NCBI GenBank assembly: GCA_945883815.1
Contig: CAMCYJ010000001.1
Coordinates: 23,618 to 87,617 of the forward strand
DNA: 64,000 bases
Source: Akkermansia muciniphila
Lineage (GTDB): Bacteria; Verrucomicrobiota; Verrucomicrobiia; Limisphaerales; UBA9464
Reading direction: 5' to 3'
Part shown: positions 1 through 9,792 of the stretch, one piece after another
Numbering within the stretch: position 1 is the first letter of the stretch
How the letters are laid out: each line of letters opens with the position of its first letter
Notes under the pieces: model-generated
Told to the model about the DNA's origin: nothing
Database searches by the model: none
Seen by the model: only the letters and a program-made list of their open reading frames with translations
Position numbers and translations under genes: made by a program

Positions 1-2
1 CT

Positions 3-851
3 TTGGGACTGGCCGTCGCGCTCTACAACCGGGCCACAGTTGGCCGCCGGAGCGACCGACGCGTCGAGATCACTTCCCCGATCGCTGATGATGCGCGGGC
101 CGGAGCCCTGGCCATGCTGGAGGAGGCTGCCGCTGCGTTCTTCAAGAAGACCCGCGCCCCACGCTTCGGAGTGGATCTTCACCTAGCCGGCGAGGTGCCG
201 ATCGCTCGAGGGCTCGGGTCCAGCGTGACCGCCCGACTCGGCTGCGTGGCCGGACTCAACGCCCTGGCGGGGAGCCCTTTGGATCGACAGGGATTGCTGG
301 AAGTCGTCGCGGCTCTGGAAGGCCATCCCGACAATGCAGCGCCTGCGGTTTTTGGCGGATTCACGGCCGCGGGTTTCGTGGGCTCCGAGGTCCGATGCAT
401 CCGGGTGCCTCTCCCGAGTCAAATCCGCTTGGTGACCTTGATTCCCGACTTCGAGGTCAGCACGCCGGAGGCTCGCAAGCGGGTGCCGCAGACTTTTTCC
501 AAGGCCGACACCATACACATTCTCAATCGCGCTTCACTGGTCACGGCGGCCTTCGCCACCGGACGATTGGAGAGTTTACGCGGCTGCTTCGATGACCGCA
601 TCCACCAACCCTATCGGGCTCCGCTCATCCCAGGCATGGACGCCATTCTGGCGGCCGGCGTGAAAGCCGGAGCCATCGGCGGCTGGCTCAGCGGCAGCGG
701 CTCGACCCTGATGTGCCTGGCCTTGGAAAACCCGGAGGCGGTGGCAACGGCCATGCAGCGGAAAATGCCCAAGGCCGCAGTCCACATCCTCAAGCCTGAC
801 AATGCGGGACTGAAGGTGAGTTTGAAGGAAGGCGCAAAAAAACTGACGTGA
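3..851 (+). CDS. thrB: Homoserine kinase (GHMP kinase family), 5' end possibly truncated by the window
   Basis: GHMP motif VPIARGLGSSVTARLGCVAGLNAL, then EGHPDNAAPAVFGGF and C-terminal GGWLSGSGSTLM, typical of ThrB. Confidence 0.9.
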   Translation: MGLAVALYNRATVGRRSDRRVEITSPIADDARAGALAMLEEAAAAFFKKTRAPRFGVDLHLAGEVPIARGLGSSVTARLGCVAGLNALAGSPLDRQGLLEVVAALEGHPDNAAPAVFGGFTAAGFVGSEVRCIRVPLPSQIRLVTLIPDFEVSTPEARKRVPQTFSKADTIHILNRASLVTAAFATGRLESLRGCFDDRIHQPYRAPLIPGMDAILAAGVKAGAIGGWLSGSGSTLMCLALENPEAVATAMQRKMPKAAVHILKPDNAGLKVSLKEGAKKLT

Positions 852-869
852 TGTCCCGCCGGCGCTGGC

Positions 870-2216
870 TCAGATTTGTTCGAAATAGCGCTGCTTTTCC
901 CAGTCGGTCACCGCGTCGCTGAAGGCCTGATGCTCAAGGCGGGCATGGTGGACCGAGAAGTCGACCACGGCATCGCCGAAAGCCTCGCGAGCCAGGCGCG
1001 AGCCGTTGAACAGTTCCGCGGCAGAAATCAGGCTCGAGGGCAGGCGTGGCAACTTCGGATCGAGATAGGCGTTGCCGGTGTAGGGCTCACCGCAATCGAG
1101 CTTCTCATCGATGCCGGCCAACCCAGCGGCAATCATGGCCGCAAAGGCCAAGTACGGATTGGCATCGGCCCCAGGCATCCGGTTCTCCGGGCGGTATCCG
1201 TTGCCGTGACCGACCACACGGAATCCCGTGGTGCGATTGTCTTGGGCCCAAGCCATGCGGGTCGGGGCCCAGCTTCCGGCCTGATAGCGTTTGTAGCTGT
1301 TGATCGTCGGACCGTAAAAGAGGCACAGCTCCGGCGAGTACTTCATGAGCCCGCCCAGGAACTGTCGGAACATCGTGGATCCGCTCTTGGCCTTCGGGTC
1401 CCAGAACAAGTTGCGCCCGCCCTTCCACAAACTCATGTGGATGTGGCAGGAGTTGCCCGCCTCGGTCGGCGCGACCTTGGCCATGAAGCTCACCGACTTG
1501 CCGTGTTGTCCGGCGATTTCCTTGACCCCCTGCTTGAAGATCACGTGCCGGTCGGCCATTTCCATGGCCTCGCCGTAGGTGAAATTGATTTCGTGCTGAC
1601 CCCGGCTCCATTCGCCCTTGCTGCTTTCGATGGGCACGCCGGCGGCGGTCAGGCCATTGCGGATGGCGCGCATCAGCGGCTCATCACGACCGGGCTGCAT
1701 GAGGTGATAATCGATGCGGTAATCGCTCGACGGCTTGAGGTTGCGATATCCGGCTTCGAAGGCGGCTCCGTAGGTTTGCTCGTAGAGGTAGAACTCGAGC
1801 TCGCTCGCGCAGAAACAAGTGAGGCCACGTTCCTGGAGCCGGTCCAACTGACGTCGCAGCACCGAGCGCGGGGCTTCGGCCACCGGAGCGCCGCCCGCAT
1901 GTCGGAAATCGCACAAGACCAACGCCGAGCCCGGGAGCCACGGCATCAAACGGAATGTGGCTTGGTCGGGAACCATTTCAAAATCGCCGAACCCAGTGTC
2001 CCAATTGGCCACACCGAAGCCATCCAGCGGGTCCATGTCGAGATTGACGGTCAGCAAATAACTGCACCCGTGGGTGCCGTGGGAAACCACCGACTCCAGA
2101 AAATGGCCGGCGTGAAAGCGCTTCCCCACCAAGCGACCGAAGGGGTCAGGAATGGCGACCAGAACCGTGTCGACGGCGCCCGACTTCACCTGGGCCTTGA
2201 GTTGTTGGAGAGTCAT
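870..2216 (-). CDS. Glutamine synthetase family protein (GlnA-like / gamma-glutamylamine synthetase type)
   Basis: 448 aa; GS catalytic motifs (CASELEFYLYE, GQHEINFTYG, KVAPTEAGNSCHIHMSLW, NSYKRYQAGSWAPTRMAWAQDNRTTGFR, ENRMPGADANPYLAFAAMIAAGLAGI). Confidence 0.9.
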   Translation of the reverse strand: MTLQQLKAQVKSGAVDTVLVAIPDPFGRLVGKRFHAGHFLESVVSHGTHGCSYLLTVNLDMDPLDGFGVANWDTGFGDFEMVPDQATFRLMPWLPGSALVLCDFRHAGGAPVAEAPRSVLRRQLDRLQERGLTCFCASELEFYLYEQTYGAAFEAGYRNLKPSSDYRIDYHLMQPGRDEPLMRAIRNGLTAAGVPIESSKGEWSRGQHEINFTYGEAMEMADRHVIFKQGVKEIAGQHGKSVSFMAKVAPTEAGNSCHIHMSLWKGGRNLFWDPKAKSGSTMFRQFLGGLMKYSPELCLFYGPTINSYKRYQAGSWAPTRMAWAQDNRTTGFRVVGHGNGYRPENRMPGADANPYLAFAAMIAAGLAGIDEKLDCGEPYTGNAYLDPKLPRLPSSLISAAELFNGSRLAREAFGDAVVDFSVHHARLEHQAFSDAVTDWEKQRYFEQI

Positions 2217-2262
2217 GAGGAATGGAGTGCGATGGCGTTGGAAGAGGGTTCGGCCGCGGACA

Positions 2263-3690
2263 TTATTCGGCCACGTAGACGTTCTTCACTTCCGAGTAGC
2301 CTTCCATCGCGGCCATACCCAGATCGCGGCCGAGGCCACTTTGCTTAAATCCACCGAACGGAGCCTCAACGTGAACGCTGCTGTGGCTGTTGATGGACAA
2401 CACACCGCTCTGGACCGCGCGTGAAACCCGGAGTGCGCGCGAGAGGTTTTGGGTCCACACCGATCCGCTGAGTCCGTAAGGAGACGCGTTCACGTCGCGC
2501 AGCATTTCTGCTTCGTCGTCGAAGGGGACGACCGCCGCGACGGGGCCGAAGATTTCCTCGCGCCAGCAGCGGTGTTCTGGGGCGACACCGGTGAGAATCG
2601 CGGGCTCGAGGTAGAAACCCGCCGAAGGCAGGCGTCCGCCGCCGCACACCACCGTGCTGCCATTGCGTCGGGCGTCGGCCAGGTAGTCTTCGACCGTCTG
2701 CCGCTGCGACGACGACACCATGGGCCCGAGTTGGGTGGCTTCGTTGTTGGGATCGCCCACGATGAGTTTGCGCGTGGCCGCCGCAAAGCGTTCGACAAAC
2801 TTCTCGAAGACAGGCCGCTCGACATAAACACGGCTTCGGGCGCAGCAATCTTGGCCCGTGTTGGCGAAGACAGACATCGGCGCCGCATCGGCGGCCTTTT
2901 CCCAATCGGCGTCGGCAAAGACGATGTTGGGGGACTTGCCGCCCAGTTCGAGCGACACCCGCGTGAGGTTGCGCGCGGCCAATTCCATGATCCGGCGGCC
3001 CACTTCGGTGGAACCCGTGAACGACACCTTGCGAATCAACGGGTGGGTGACCAGCGCGTCGCCCAGCGTACCGCCGGGGCCGGTGATGACTTGCAAGATG
3101 CCAGCGGGCAATCCGGCTGCGTGGGCAAGTTCACCCAATTTGAGCGCGGTGAGCGGGGAGATCGAGGCCGGCTTGAGCAGCACGGCATTTCCGGCGGCCA
3201 GCGCTGGCGCCACCTTCCAGCAGGCGATGGCGAAGGGGAAATTCCACGGAACGATGGCCGAGACGACACCGAGCGGTTGGCGCAAGGTGAAGTCGAGCCC
3301 GCCACGCGCCACCGGAATCGTCTGACCGAAGAACCGGCTGATGCCGCCTGCGTAGTATTCGAAGACCCGGGCTCCGAGCGCGACTTCGTCCCGGGCGTCG
3401 GCCAGCGGCTTGCCCACGTGCATCACTTCGAGGCGAGCCAACTCCTCGGCGTTTTCGCGGATCACGGCGGCGATCTTGAACAACACCGCCGCCCGCTTCC
3501 CGGGGGCGAGATCACGCCAGCCATTTTCAAAGGCGCTGTGGGCCGAAACCACGGCCGCATCGACTTCCTTCACGGTGGCCGCGTCGATCTCGGCGAACAC
3601 CTCGGCCGTGGCCGGATTGACCAAGCGGGTCTTCGGCGTGCCATCGACACCGGTGTAGCGACCGTCCAAGAACAATTGGTGGGGAATCAT
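2263..3690 (-). CDS. NAD(P)-dependent aldehyde dehydrogenase
   Basis: PWNFPFAIACWKVAPALAAGN, VSFTGSTEVGRRIMELAA, LELGGKSPNIVFADAD, NTGQDCCARSRVYV; start set at MIPHQLFLDGRYTG rather than the longer ORF start. Confidence 0.92.
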   Translation of the reverse strand: MIPHQLFLDGRYTGVDGTPKTRLVNPATAEVFAEIDAATVKEVDAAVVSAHSAFENGWRDLAPGKRAAVLFKIAAVIRENAEELARLEVMHVGKPLADARDEVALGARVFEYYAGGISRFFGQTIPVARGGLDFTLRQPLGVVSAIVPWNFPFAIACWKVAPALAAGNAVLLKPASISPLTALKLGELAHAAGLPAGILQVITGPGGTLGDALVTHPLIRKVSFTGSTEVGRRIMELAARNLTRVSLELGGKSPNIVFADADWEKAADAAPMSVFANTGQDCCARSRVYVERPVFEKFVERFAAATRKLIVGDPNNEATQLGPMVSSSQRQTVEDYLADARRNGSTVVCGGGRLPSAGFYLEPAILTGVAPEHRCWREEIFGPVAAVVPFDDEAEMLRDVNASPYGLSGSVWTQNLSRALRVSRAVQSGVLSINSHSSVHVEAPFGGFKQSGLGRDLGMAAMEGYSEVKNVYVAE

Positions 3691-3776
3691 GGTTGGGGAA
3701 ACTGGAGAGAAATGGAAATCGGGGGACTCGTGAGCGACGTGGGAAATGTGGGCAATGCGGCCAAAGTCGGGGGCTA

Positions 3777-4931
3777 TCAGAGCACTTCGAGGTAGAGAGC
3801 ACGCAAGTCGGCAACGGTGACCGGAACGGCATTGGTCTGATGGCAGGGGTCTTCCCAGGCTTGGGCTACGAGTGCATCGAGGTGCTCGGGTTTCACGCCA
3901 AACTGCGAGAGCTTTTTGTTCAGACCCAGGCCCGCGAGGAACGATTCCACAAACGCGATCGTCACCCGGTCGGCCTCGGCGTCGGAGAGTTGAATAACCT
4001 CCAGGCCTGCGGCTTGTCCCACGCGTCGATACAGTCCCGGACGGCGCGCGCTGCACAGCCGCATGCTGGCCACCAAACACAGCGCATTGGCCAATCCATG
4101 GTGCATTCCGCAAATGGAAGACAGCGGGTGTGCCAGTGAATGAACCACTCCCAAATCTTTCTGAAAAGCCACGGCACCCATGGCCGCCGCCACCAGCATG
4201 TGACCGCGGGCCGTCAGGTCCTTGCCATCGCGATAGGCTTTGGGCAGGGCATCAAAAATCAGCCGGGCTCCTTCGAGAGCGATGCCATCGCACATCGGAT
4301 GGAACGACGGGCACGTGAAGCTCTCGATGCAGTGCGTAAGCGCATCGGCCCCGGTTGCGGCCGTGAGGTGCGGAGGCAATCCCACGGTCAGAACGGGATC
4401 GAGAATGACCAATTTGGCCAGCATCTCCGGATTGAAGAGCACCGCCTTGCGATGCGTGGCGTCGAGGGTGATCACCGAACTGCGTCCCACTTCGCTGCCG
4501 GTTCCGGCCGTTGTGGGAATTGCTACCAGCGGCAGCAGGCCACTCCAGTCGGACTCATCGTAGAACTTGGCGAGATCGAATCCGGGGCGGCGGGCCAGGA
4601 GTCGGGCGGCCTTGCCGGCGTCGAGAGGGCTTCCGCCACCGATGGCGACCACGCCGTCACACTGGTTTTCCCGCAGGGCCGCTGCTGCTTGGCGCACGTC
4701 TTCCTCGATGGGGTTCGGATGCACTCCGTCGAAGACAAACCAGGTCTTGCCTTGATTGCTGGCACCCAGCACTGAAGCAAGTTGCGCGAATGCCTCGGTC
4801 TTCACCAAACCACCGTCGGTCACCACGAGCGGACGAGACACGCCCAGCTTGGTCATTGCGGCGGGCAATTCGGCCAGCGCTCCGGCGCCGTAGATTGTTC
4901 GAGTCGGGAAGGAAAAGGCAGTCAGGCTCAT
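3777..4931 (-). CDS. Iron-containing (group III) alcohol dehydrogenase
   Basis: VVAIGGGSPLDAGKAARLL, PTTAGTGSEVGRSSVIT, TGADALTHCIESF, HSLAHPLSSICGMHHGLANAL. Confidence 0.93.
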   Translation of the reverse strand: MSLTAFSFPTRTIYGAGALAELPAAMTKLGVSRPLVVTDGGLVKTEAFAQLASVLGASNQGKTWFVFDGVHPNPIEEDVRQAAAALRENQCDGVVAIGGGSPLDAGKAARLLARRPGFDLAKFYDESDWSGLLPLVAIPTTAGTGSEVGRSSVITLDATHRKAVLFNPEMLAKLVILDPVLTVGLPPHLTAATGADALTHCIESFTCPSFHPMCDGIALEGARLIFDALPKAYRDGKDLTARGHMLVAAAMGAVAFQKDLGVVHSLAHPLSSICGMHHGLANALCLVASMRLCSARRPGLYRRVGQAAGLEVIQLSDAEADRVTIAFVESFLAGLGLNKKLSQFGVKPEHLDALVAQAWEDPCHQTNAVPVTVADLRALYLEVL

Positions 4932-4980
4932 GTTTGTTTGGTGGGAAGAGAATGGTTCAATCGCGCCGAAGGTCCAAGGG

Positions 4981-5724
4981 TCATCCTCGGACGAAATGAT
5001 GCAGAAAGTTGTGCAGGATGAGTCGTCCAGCCGGTGTGGGCTTCAGGTTGTCCAACACCTGGTCTAGGTCGAAGCGAACGCGGGGGCGCCAGAGATCGCG
5101 CCGCGGATTCCAGATGAGGCGGAGCGTGTCGGGATCTGTCTCCGGGTGGAACTGCACACCATGGAGCAGCCCTGTGGAATCGTGCATGCCCTGGATCGCA
5201 GCGAACGTCCCCGCTACGGTGTGAATCAACCCTGCGGGAAGATCGGAGACCACGTCCGAGTGACTCGAGAGCGCGTCGAATGCGTCGGGGATTCCGTCGA
5301 AAAGCTTCGAGGATCGACCGGCGGGAGTCAGCGTGACCGGAGTATTGCCCAACTCCAACCCCTGAGGGTGCGGTGCCACCTTGGCTCCCAAAACCCGGCC
5401 CATGAGTTGGTGTCCATAGCACACACCGAGGACCGGCACACCGGCGTCGCGGCAGCGCAGGATCCACTCGCCGACCTGGAGATTCACCGCATCATCATTC
5501 CAGGCGTCGCGCGGCGAACCGCTCAGAATCACCCCATCCCAATCACCGGGGGAATAGGTGCGGTTGATGTCGTTGTCGACCCCGGCGCGGCACCACTCCA
5601 CGGGGAGCGATTTCGGGGTCCACCGGCTGAACCAACCGCAGACATCGCGTCGCGGATCCGGATCCAAACCCGGCGGCCAAATGACTGAATCCACCAGCAG
5701 CACCCGTCTTTTTCGCATCGCCAT
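4981..5724 (-). CDS. Type 1 glutamine amidotransferase
   Basis: Class I GATase: DGVILSGSPRDAW, nucleophile GVPVLGVCYGHQLMGRVLG, catalytic GVQFHPE. Confidence 0.88.
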   Translation of the reverse strand: MAMRKRRVLLVDSVIWPPGLDPDPRRDVCGWFSRWTPKSLPVEWCRAGVDNDINRTYSPGDWDGVILSGSPRDAWNDDAVNLQVGEWILRCRDAGVPVLGVCYGHQLMGRVLGAKVAPHPQGLELGNTPVTLTPAGRSSKLFDGIPDAFDALSSHSDVVSDLPAGLIHTVAGTFAAIQGMHDSTGLLHGVQFHPETDPDTLRLIWNPRRDLWRPRVRFDLDQVLDNLKPTPAGRLILHNFLHHFVRG

Positions 5725-5825
5725 CGTCGGTGTTGAGCAAACGGCAGTCGATCAGCCCATGGCGAGCGGATTTTGAGAGAAGGTCACGGAAGCTGGCTTT
5801 ACGAGACGAACAGAGACTCAGTCTT

Positions 5826-6860
5826 TCAGAGTATTTCTGGTAATCCCACGGCATCGACCCGCAGGTCTCGCAGCGTAGAAAGATTCGTCCAGGGAGTTCC
5901 GCGAATGGGCCGGGCTCCATCTTTGCGTTTCGCGCCAAAAAGCGAGCGGTACCGGTGAAAAACCCCGTTCACAAACTCTCGAGACCCCAACGCCACCCCA
6001 TCCGTCAGGTGCCGAACGCGCAGCCGCAAGACTTCGGCCTCACTCAACCGCCCGCCCTGGCTCATCACCCGTCGAATAGCCTCCCGATCCAGTGCTTGCT
6101 TCGAGCTGTGCCCGCTGACACCTCCCTGAGCGAACAGCAGTTCACGGTATTGCGCCGCAGCAGCGATCCAACGGCGCTCTGAGAAGGCACTCATCAGCCC
6201 GTGTTGGATCTCCTTCTGGCCCACCAAAGCGGCCGCATATCCGCAGAATCGGTAATGCTTCGGATCGCTCACCAAGCCAGCGCGGACCGGATTCAGGTCG
6301 ATATAGGCGGCCACAGCCCGCAGAGCCTCCGGAGAATCCTCCACCAGAACACTTTTAAAACGCTCCGCCCACAAAGTGCCGAATCGACCTGTTTGACGGT
6401 TATACCAACGACTGAAGCGCTGCTTGAACTCCTTCATGAACACCGACACATCTCCCATTCGGCCCAGAAGCGTTTCCCGGACATGGACTGGCATTCGCCC
6501 GTGTTCCTTCATCGAATCCCGGGCCAAAACCACCAAAATCCCGTTCCGCCCATAGAAATCTTCGGCTCTGCGGAACACCTCCCCATCGCTCAGAGGCACC
6601 GCCAGCGGCACGCGCACCAGCACATGGAAATGGTTCCCCATCATGCAATACGTAATCACCTCCATCCCGCAAAACCGAGCCAAGCGCATCAACAGCGCAG
6701 CCAGCCTCTCCTTGCATGCCTCATCCAGCAGCAACTGCCCCCCCACCGTCCTGGAAACACAGTGATAAACAGCCCCACCCACCCCTTTGATCCGTGCCAA
6801 CCGCATGCCCAACACCTTACCCATCAAAATACTCATGTCTACAAATATTGAACCTGTCAC
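5826..6860 (-). mobile_element. REP-associated tyrosine (Y1_Tnp, IS200-like) transposase / RAYT
   Basis: RIKGVGGAVYHCVSRTVGG, HUH-type MMGNHFHVLVRVP, FKQRFSRWYNRQTGRFGTLWAERFKSVLVED, AAYIDLNPVRAGLVSDPKHYRFCGYA. Confidence 0.9.
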
Positions 6861-6915
6861 TTTATATTTATTTTGGTTTGACTGGGGGGTGGGGTTGTTT
6901 TATCGAAGTGAAGTT

Positions 6916-8157
6916 ATGGCGATTCGCAGATCTTGGTTGGCTTGTTCCTTGGGGGCGCTGGCGGCGGTTTCTGCCTGGGGGGCGGATTGGCCTCAGTGGC
7001 GGGGGGAAGCGCGCCGGGATCATTCTCCGGACAAGGGCCTACTGACTCAGTGGCCTCAGGAGGGGCCCAAGCGGCTTTGGCTCTTCGAAAACGCGGGGCT
7101 GGGCTATGCGGGCTATTCGATCGCGAGGGGTTCTCTGTTCACGATGGGACTCCGGGAGGGTCAGGAGTTCCTGATCGCGCTGGATGCTTCGAGTGGCAAG
7201 GAATTGTGGAGCTCCCCCGCTGGGACGCGGTACCCGAACGACTGGGGCGACGGCCCTCGAATGACTCCCACGGTGGACGGTGACCGCGTCTTCGCCATCG
7301 GCGGTCAGGGGTTGTTGATCTGCGTCCATGCGAAGGACGGAAAACAAATCTGGTCAAAGAATCTGGTGACCGATCTGGGCGGGAAACTCCAGGACTGGGG
7401 GTACACCGAGTCCCCCTTGGTGGTCGGCGATATGGTGATTTGTTCGCCCGGCGGATCTCAGGGAACTCTGGCAGCCTTGGACAAATCCTCTGGCGCCGTC
7501 CGGTGGCGCTCCAAGGACATCACCGAAAATGCCCAGTATTCGTCCCCTATCCTGATCCAACACGAAGGCCAATCTCAGGTGGTGCAATTGGTGATGAACC
7601 AGTTCTTCGGAGTTTCACCCAAGGACGGTTCGGTGCTCTGGAAGAAGAATTTTCCGGGACGAGTTGCCGTGATTCCGACGCCTATTTATGAGGACGGGAT
7701 CGTTTATGTGACGGCTGGCTATGGTGTCGGTTGCGAGGCCATTGGCTTGGGCAAGGGCAACACGGTCGAGCCTCTCTACTCGAACAAGGTGATGAAGAAC
7801 CACCACGGCGGCGTGGTCTGCGTCGATGGTCACTTGTACGGCCATTCCGATGGCGCCGGCTGGGTTTGCCAGGAATTGAAGACGGGCAAAGAAGTCTGGT
7901 CGCACAAAGGATTTGGAAAGGGTTCGGTCACCTACGCCGATGGCAAATTGATCTGCTTGGATGAGCGCAGCGGAGATGTCGCTCTAGTTGAAGCCAGCAC
8001 TCAGGGTTGGAAGGAAATCAGCCGCTTCAAACTCAACCCGCTGACCTCAAAACGCAGCCCGCAAGGCGGCATCTGGCCACACCCCGTGATCGTCAATGGT
8101 CGACTCTACCTGCGGGATCAGGAGTTGCTCCACTGCTTCGATGTGAAGTCGAAGTAG
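6916..8157 (+). CDS. PQQ-binding-like beta-propeller repeat protein, secreted
   Basis: Signal peptide MAIRRSWLACSLGALAAVSAWGADWPQWRG; repeated blades (ALDASSGKELWSS, HAKDGKQIWSKN, GKEVWSHKG). ATG at 6916 preferred over the ORF start at 6787. Confidence 0.88.
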   Translation: MAIRRSWLACSLGALAAVSAWGADWPQWRGEARRDHSPDKGLLTQWPQEGPKRLWLFENAGLGYAGYSIARGSLFTMGLREGQEFLIALDASSGKELWSSPAGTRYPNDWGDGPRMTPTVDGDRVFAIGGQGLLICVHAKDGKQIWSKNLVTDLGGKLQDWGYTESPLVVGDMVICSPGGSQGTLAALDKSSGAVRWRSKDITENAQYSSPILIQHEGQSQVVQLVMNQFFGVSPKDGSVLWKKNFPGRVAVIPTPIYEDGIVYVTAGYGVGCEAIGLGKGNTVEPLYSNKVMKNHHGGVVCVDGHLYGHSDGAGWVCQELKTGKEVWSHKGFGKGSVTYADGKLICLDERSGDVALVEASTQGWKEISRFKLNPLTSKRSPQGGIWPHPVIVNGRLYLRDQELLHCFDVKSK

Positions 8158-8297
8158 GATCGCCTACAACCAACGACAGCGGTCCGGATGTTTGTCGAGG
8201 GGCTTTGCGGGGGCGCATGGTGACAGGCGCGGTCCTCGCGACATTCTAGCGTTGTCCGCCTGTGAATCAGGCTCTTTGCGGAGACCTTTGCACCATC

Positions 8298-9221
8298 TCA
8301 ATCCCGACTGGCGTGGAGATCGCACCAGAACTCCCTGCCGTGCGAGGTCCAGTGGCGGTAGTGGCGGTGCCACAGGGCTTTGACCGCATCACCGGATACC
8401 CACGTCCCGGTCAGGTTCGATCCAAAATCGCCGGAGGATCCGATGGGAAAATCACGCCCCGGAAACCGTCGGGATCGCTGACCCAAGGCGCGGATCCGCT
8501 GATAACCCACCAGCTTGCGGATCAATCGATACGGCCAGGCCCGATGCGCCGTCAGGATTCTCGGAAATTGCGCCGTCCAACCCAGCGGCCCAGACCAATC
8601 GTCGATCGGTAGCAGGGAACTTTGCTCCACCAGCATGAATCGTCGGTAGCCCAGCGCCTCACAGGCAACAACCAAAGCCACATCGGAGACCTCCACCGAC
8701 AGGTAATCGGGCAAGCCCACTTCGCGGACCCCGTCGAGGCAGAAATGATCCGCACTTTCGATATCCACTTTCAGGTAGTGGGGAACGCCGTATCGCCGCA
8801 GTAAATCACTGAAGCGAACCGCAGGAACCGTGACCTTTCGATGCCGATGCCCACCCCGGGCCGCGCTGGCCACGTCGAGAGCACTCCATTCTGGGTGATC
8901 CTCATTGATCCAAAACTCCACCTCTCCCGGTTCTCCCGCGACTGCCACGTTGAGTATTGTCAATCGCCCCGCGCGAACCGCATCCGGGAAACGGGTCGCC
9001 ACTTGCCGGCAGAAGGCGTCGTTCGCCTCAATGGCCACCACCTGGAATCCGCACTCCAGATAATAGCCGGTGTCGTCCCCATTGTTCATCCCCACGTCGA
9101 AGATGAGGTTGGATGTGGATGACTTGATCATGCGCGAGACTTTAATGTCGCCCACTTTCGGGGAACAGGTTTTTGGCAAAGGATCGGCAAATTGCGCCAA
9201 AAGTCCTGTTATCGCCGCCAA
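8298..9221 (-). CDS. FkbM family methyltransferase
   Basis: SNLIFDVGMNNGDDTGYYLECGFQVVAIEANDAFCRQ ... HYLKVDIESADHFCLDGV ... DYLSVEVSD. True start probably internal (MIKSSTSN). Confidence 0.85.
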   Translation of the reverse strand: MAAITGLLAQFADPLPKTCSPKVGDIKVSRMIKSSTSNLIFDVGMNNGDDTGYYLECGFQVVAIEANDAFCRQVATRFPDAVRAGRLTILNVAVAGEPGEVEFWINEDHPEWSALDVASAARGGHRHRKVTVPAVRFSDLLRRYGVPHYLKVDIESADHFCLDGVREVGLPDYLSVEVSDVALVVACEALGYRRFMLVEQSSLLPIDDWSGPLGWTAQFPRILTAHRAWPYRLIRKLVGYQRIRALGQRSRRFPGRDFPIGSSGDFGSNLTGTWVSGDAVKALWHRHYRHWTSHGREFWCDLHASRD

Positions 9222-9244
9222 TATGGACCAATCGATGAGTTCTG

Positions 9245-9592
9245 GGGCACGACAAGGAGGTGTTGAGGAAGCTGCGACGGTGCTACCAAGATGCAGGAGC
9301 CGAGCATCGCAAGAAGCTTATTGATCAGACGATTGAACTGCTGGGCTACCATCGCAAGTCTGGGATCCGGGCGCTGAGTTTCGTTCAGACAGAACGAGGA
9401 AGGCGGACCAATGCAGGGCGCCCGACGCTCTCGCTCAACCGCACCGGCGATGCGATCACGGTCACCTTCACCGGCAACCTGCAGTCCTCCACCTCGATCA
9501 GAGGAGCGTTCTCGAAGGTGACTGGAGGGGCGAGCCCCGATGCGGTGCCCGCCCCGACCGGCGGCAGCCGGTTCTACCGCAGCATCAAGTGA
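9245..9592 (+). pseudogene. Chimeric remnant: transposase (integrase-like DDE family) N-terminus joined to the C-terminal tail of a secreted protein
   Basis: HDKEVLRKLRRCYQDAGAEHRKKLIDQTIELLGYHRKSGIRAL resembles the N-terminus of GYHRK-type DDE transposases; after about 9390 it switches to PTLSLNRTGDAITVTFTGNLQSSTSIRGAFSKVTGGAS...GGSRFYRSIK. Confidence 0.55.
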
Positions 9593-9792
9593 TCTAGCGG
9601 ATTCAACGATTCGAAGCCCGGGAAGGTTCCTCCTTCCTGGGTCTTTTTGTTGCCCGAAGACCCTGGCCTGGCCAACCGCATCACCTCGAAGTGGATATCC
9701 GATGGATTCCTTTCCCGGACTCTCAAATCCCGGACAATCCCGGACTCCCAGTTGCCGACCCGATTGAGGCGAGTCATCCTCCGGATCGCGAC

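Noticed and set aside
876-2348. 490-aa plus-strand ORF
   Set aside because: Antisense to the glutamine synthetase gene; composition-driven open frame in high-GC DNA.
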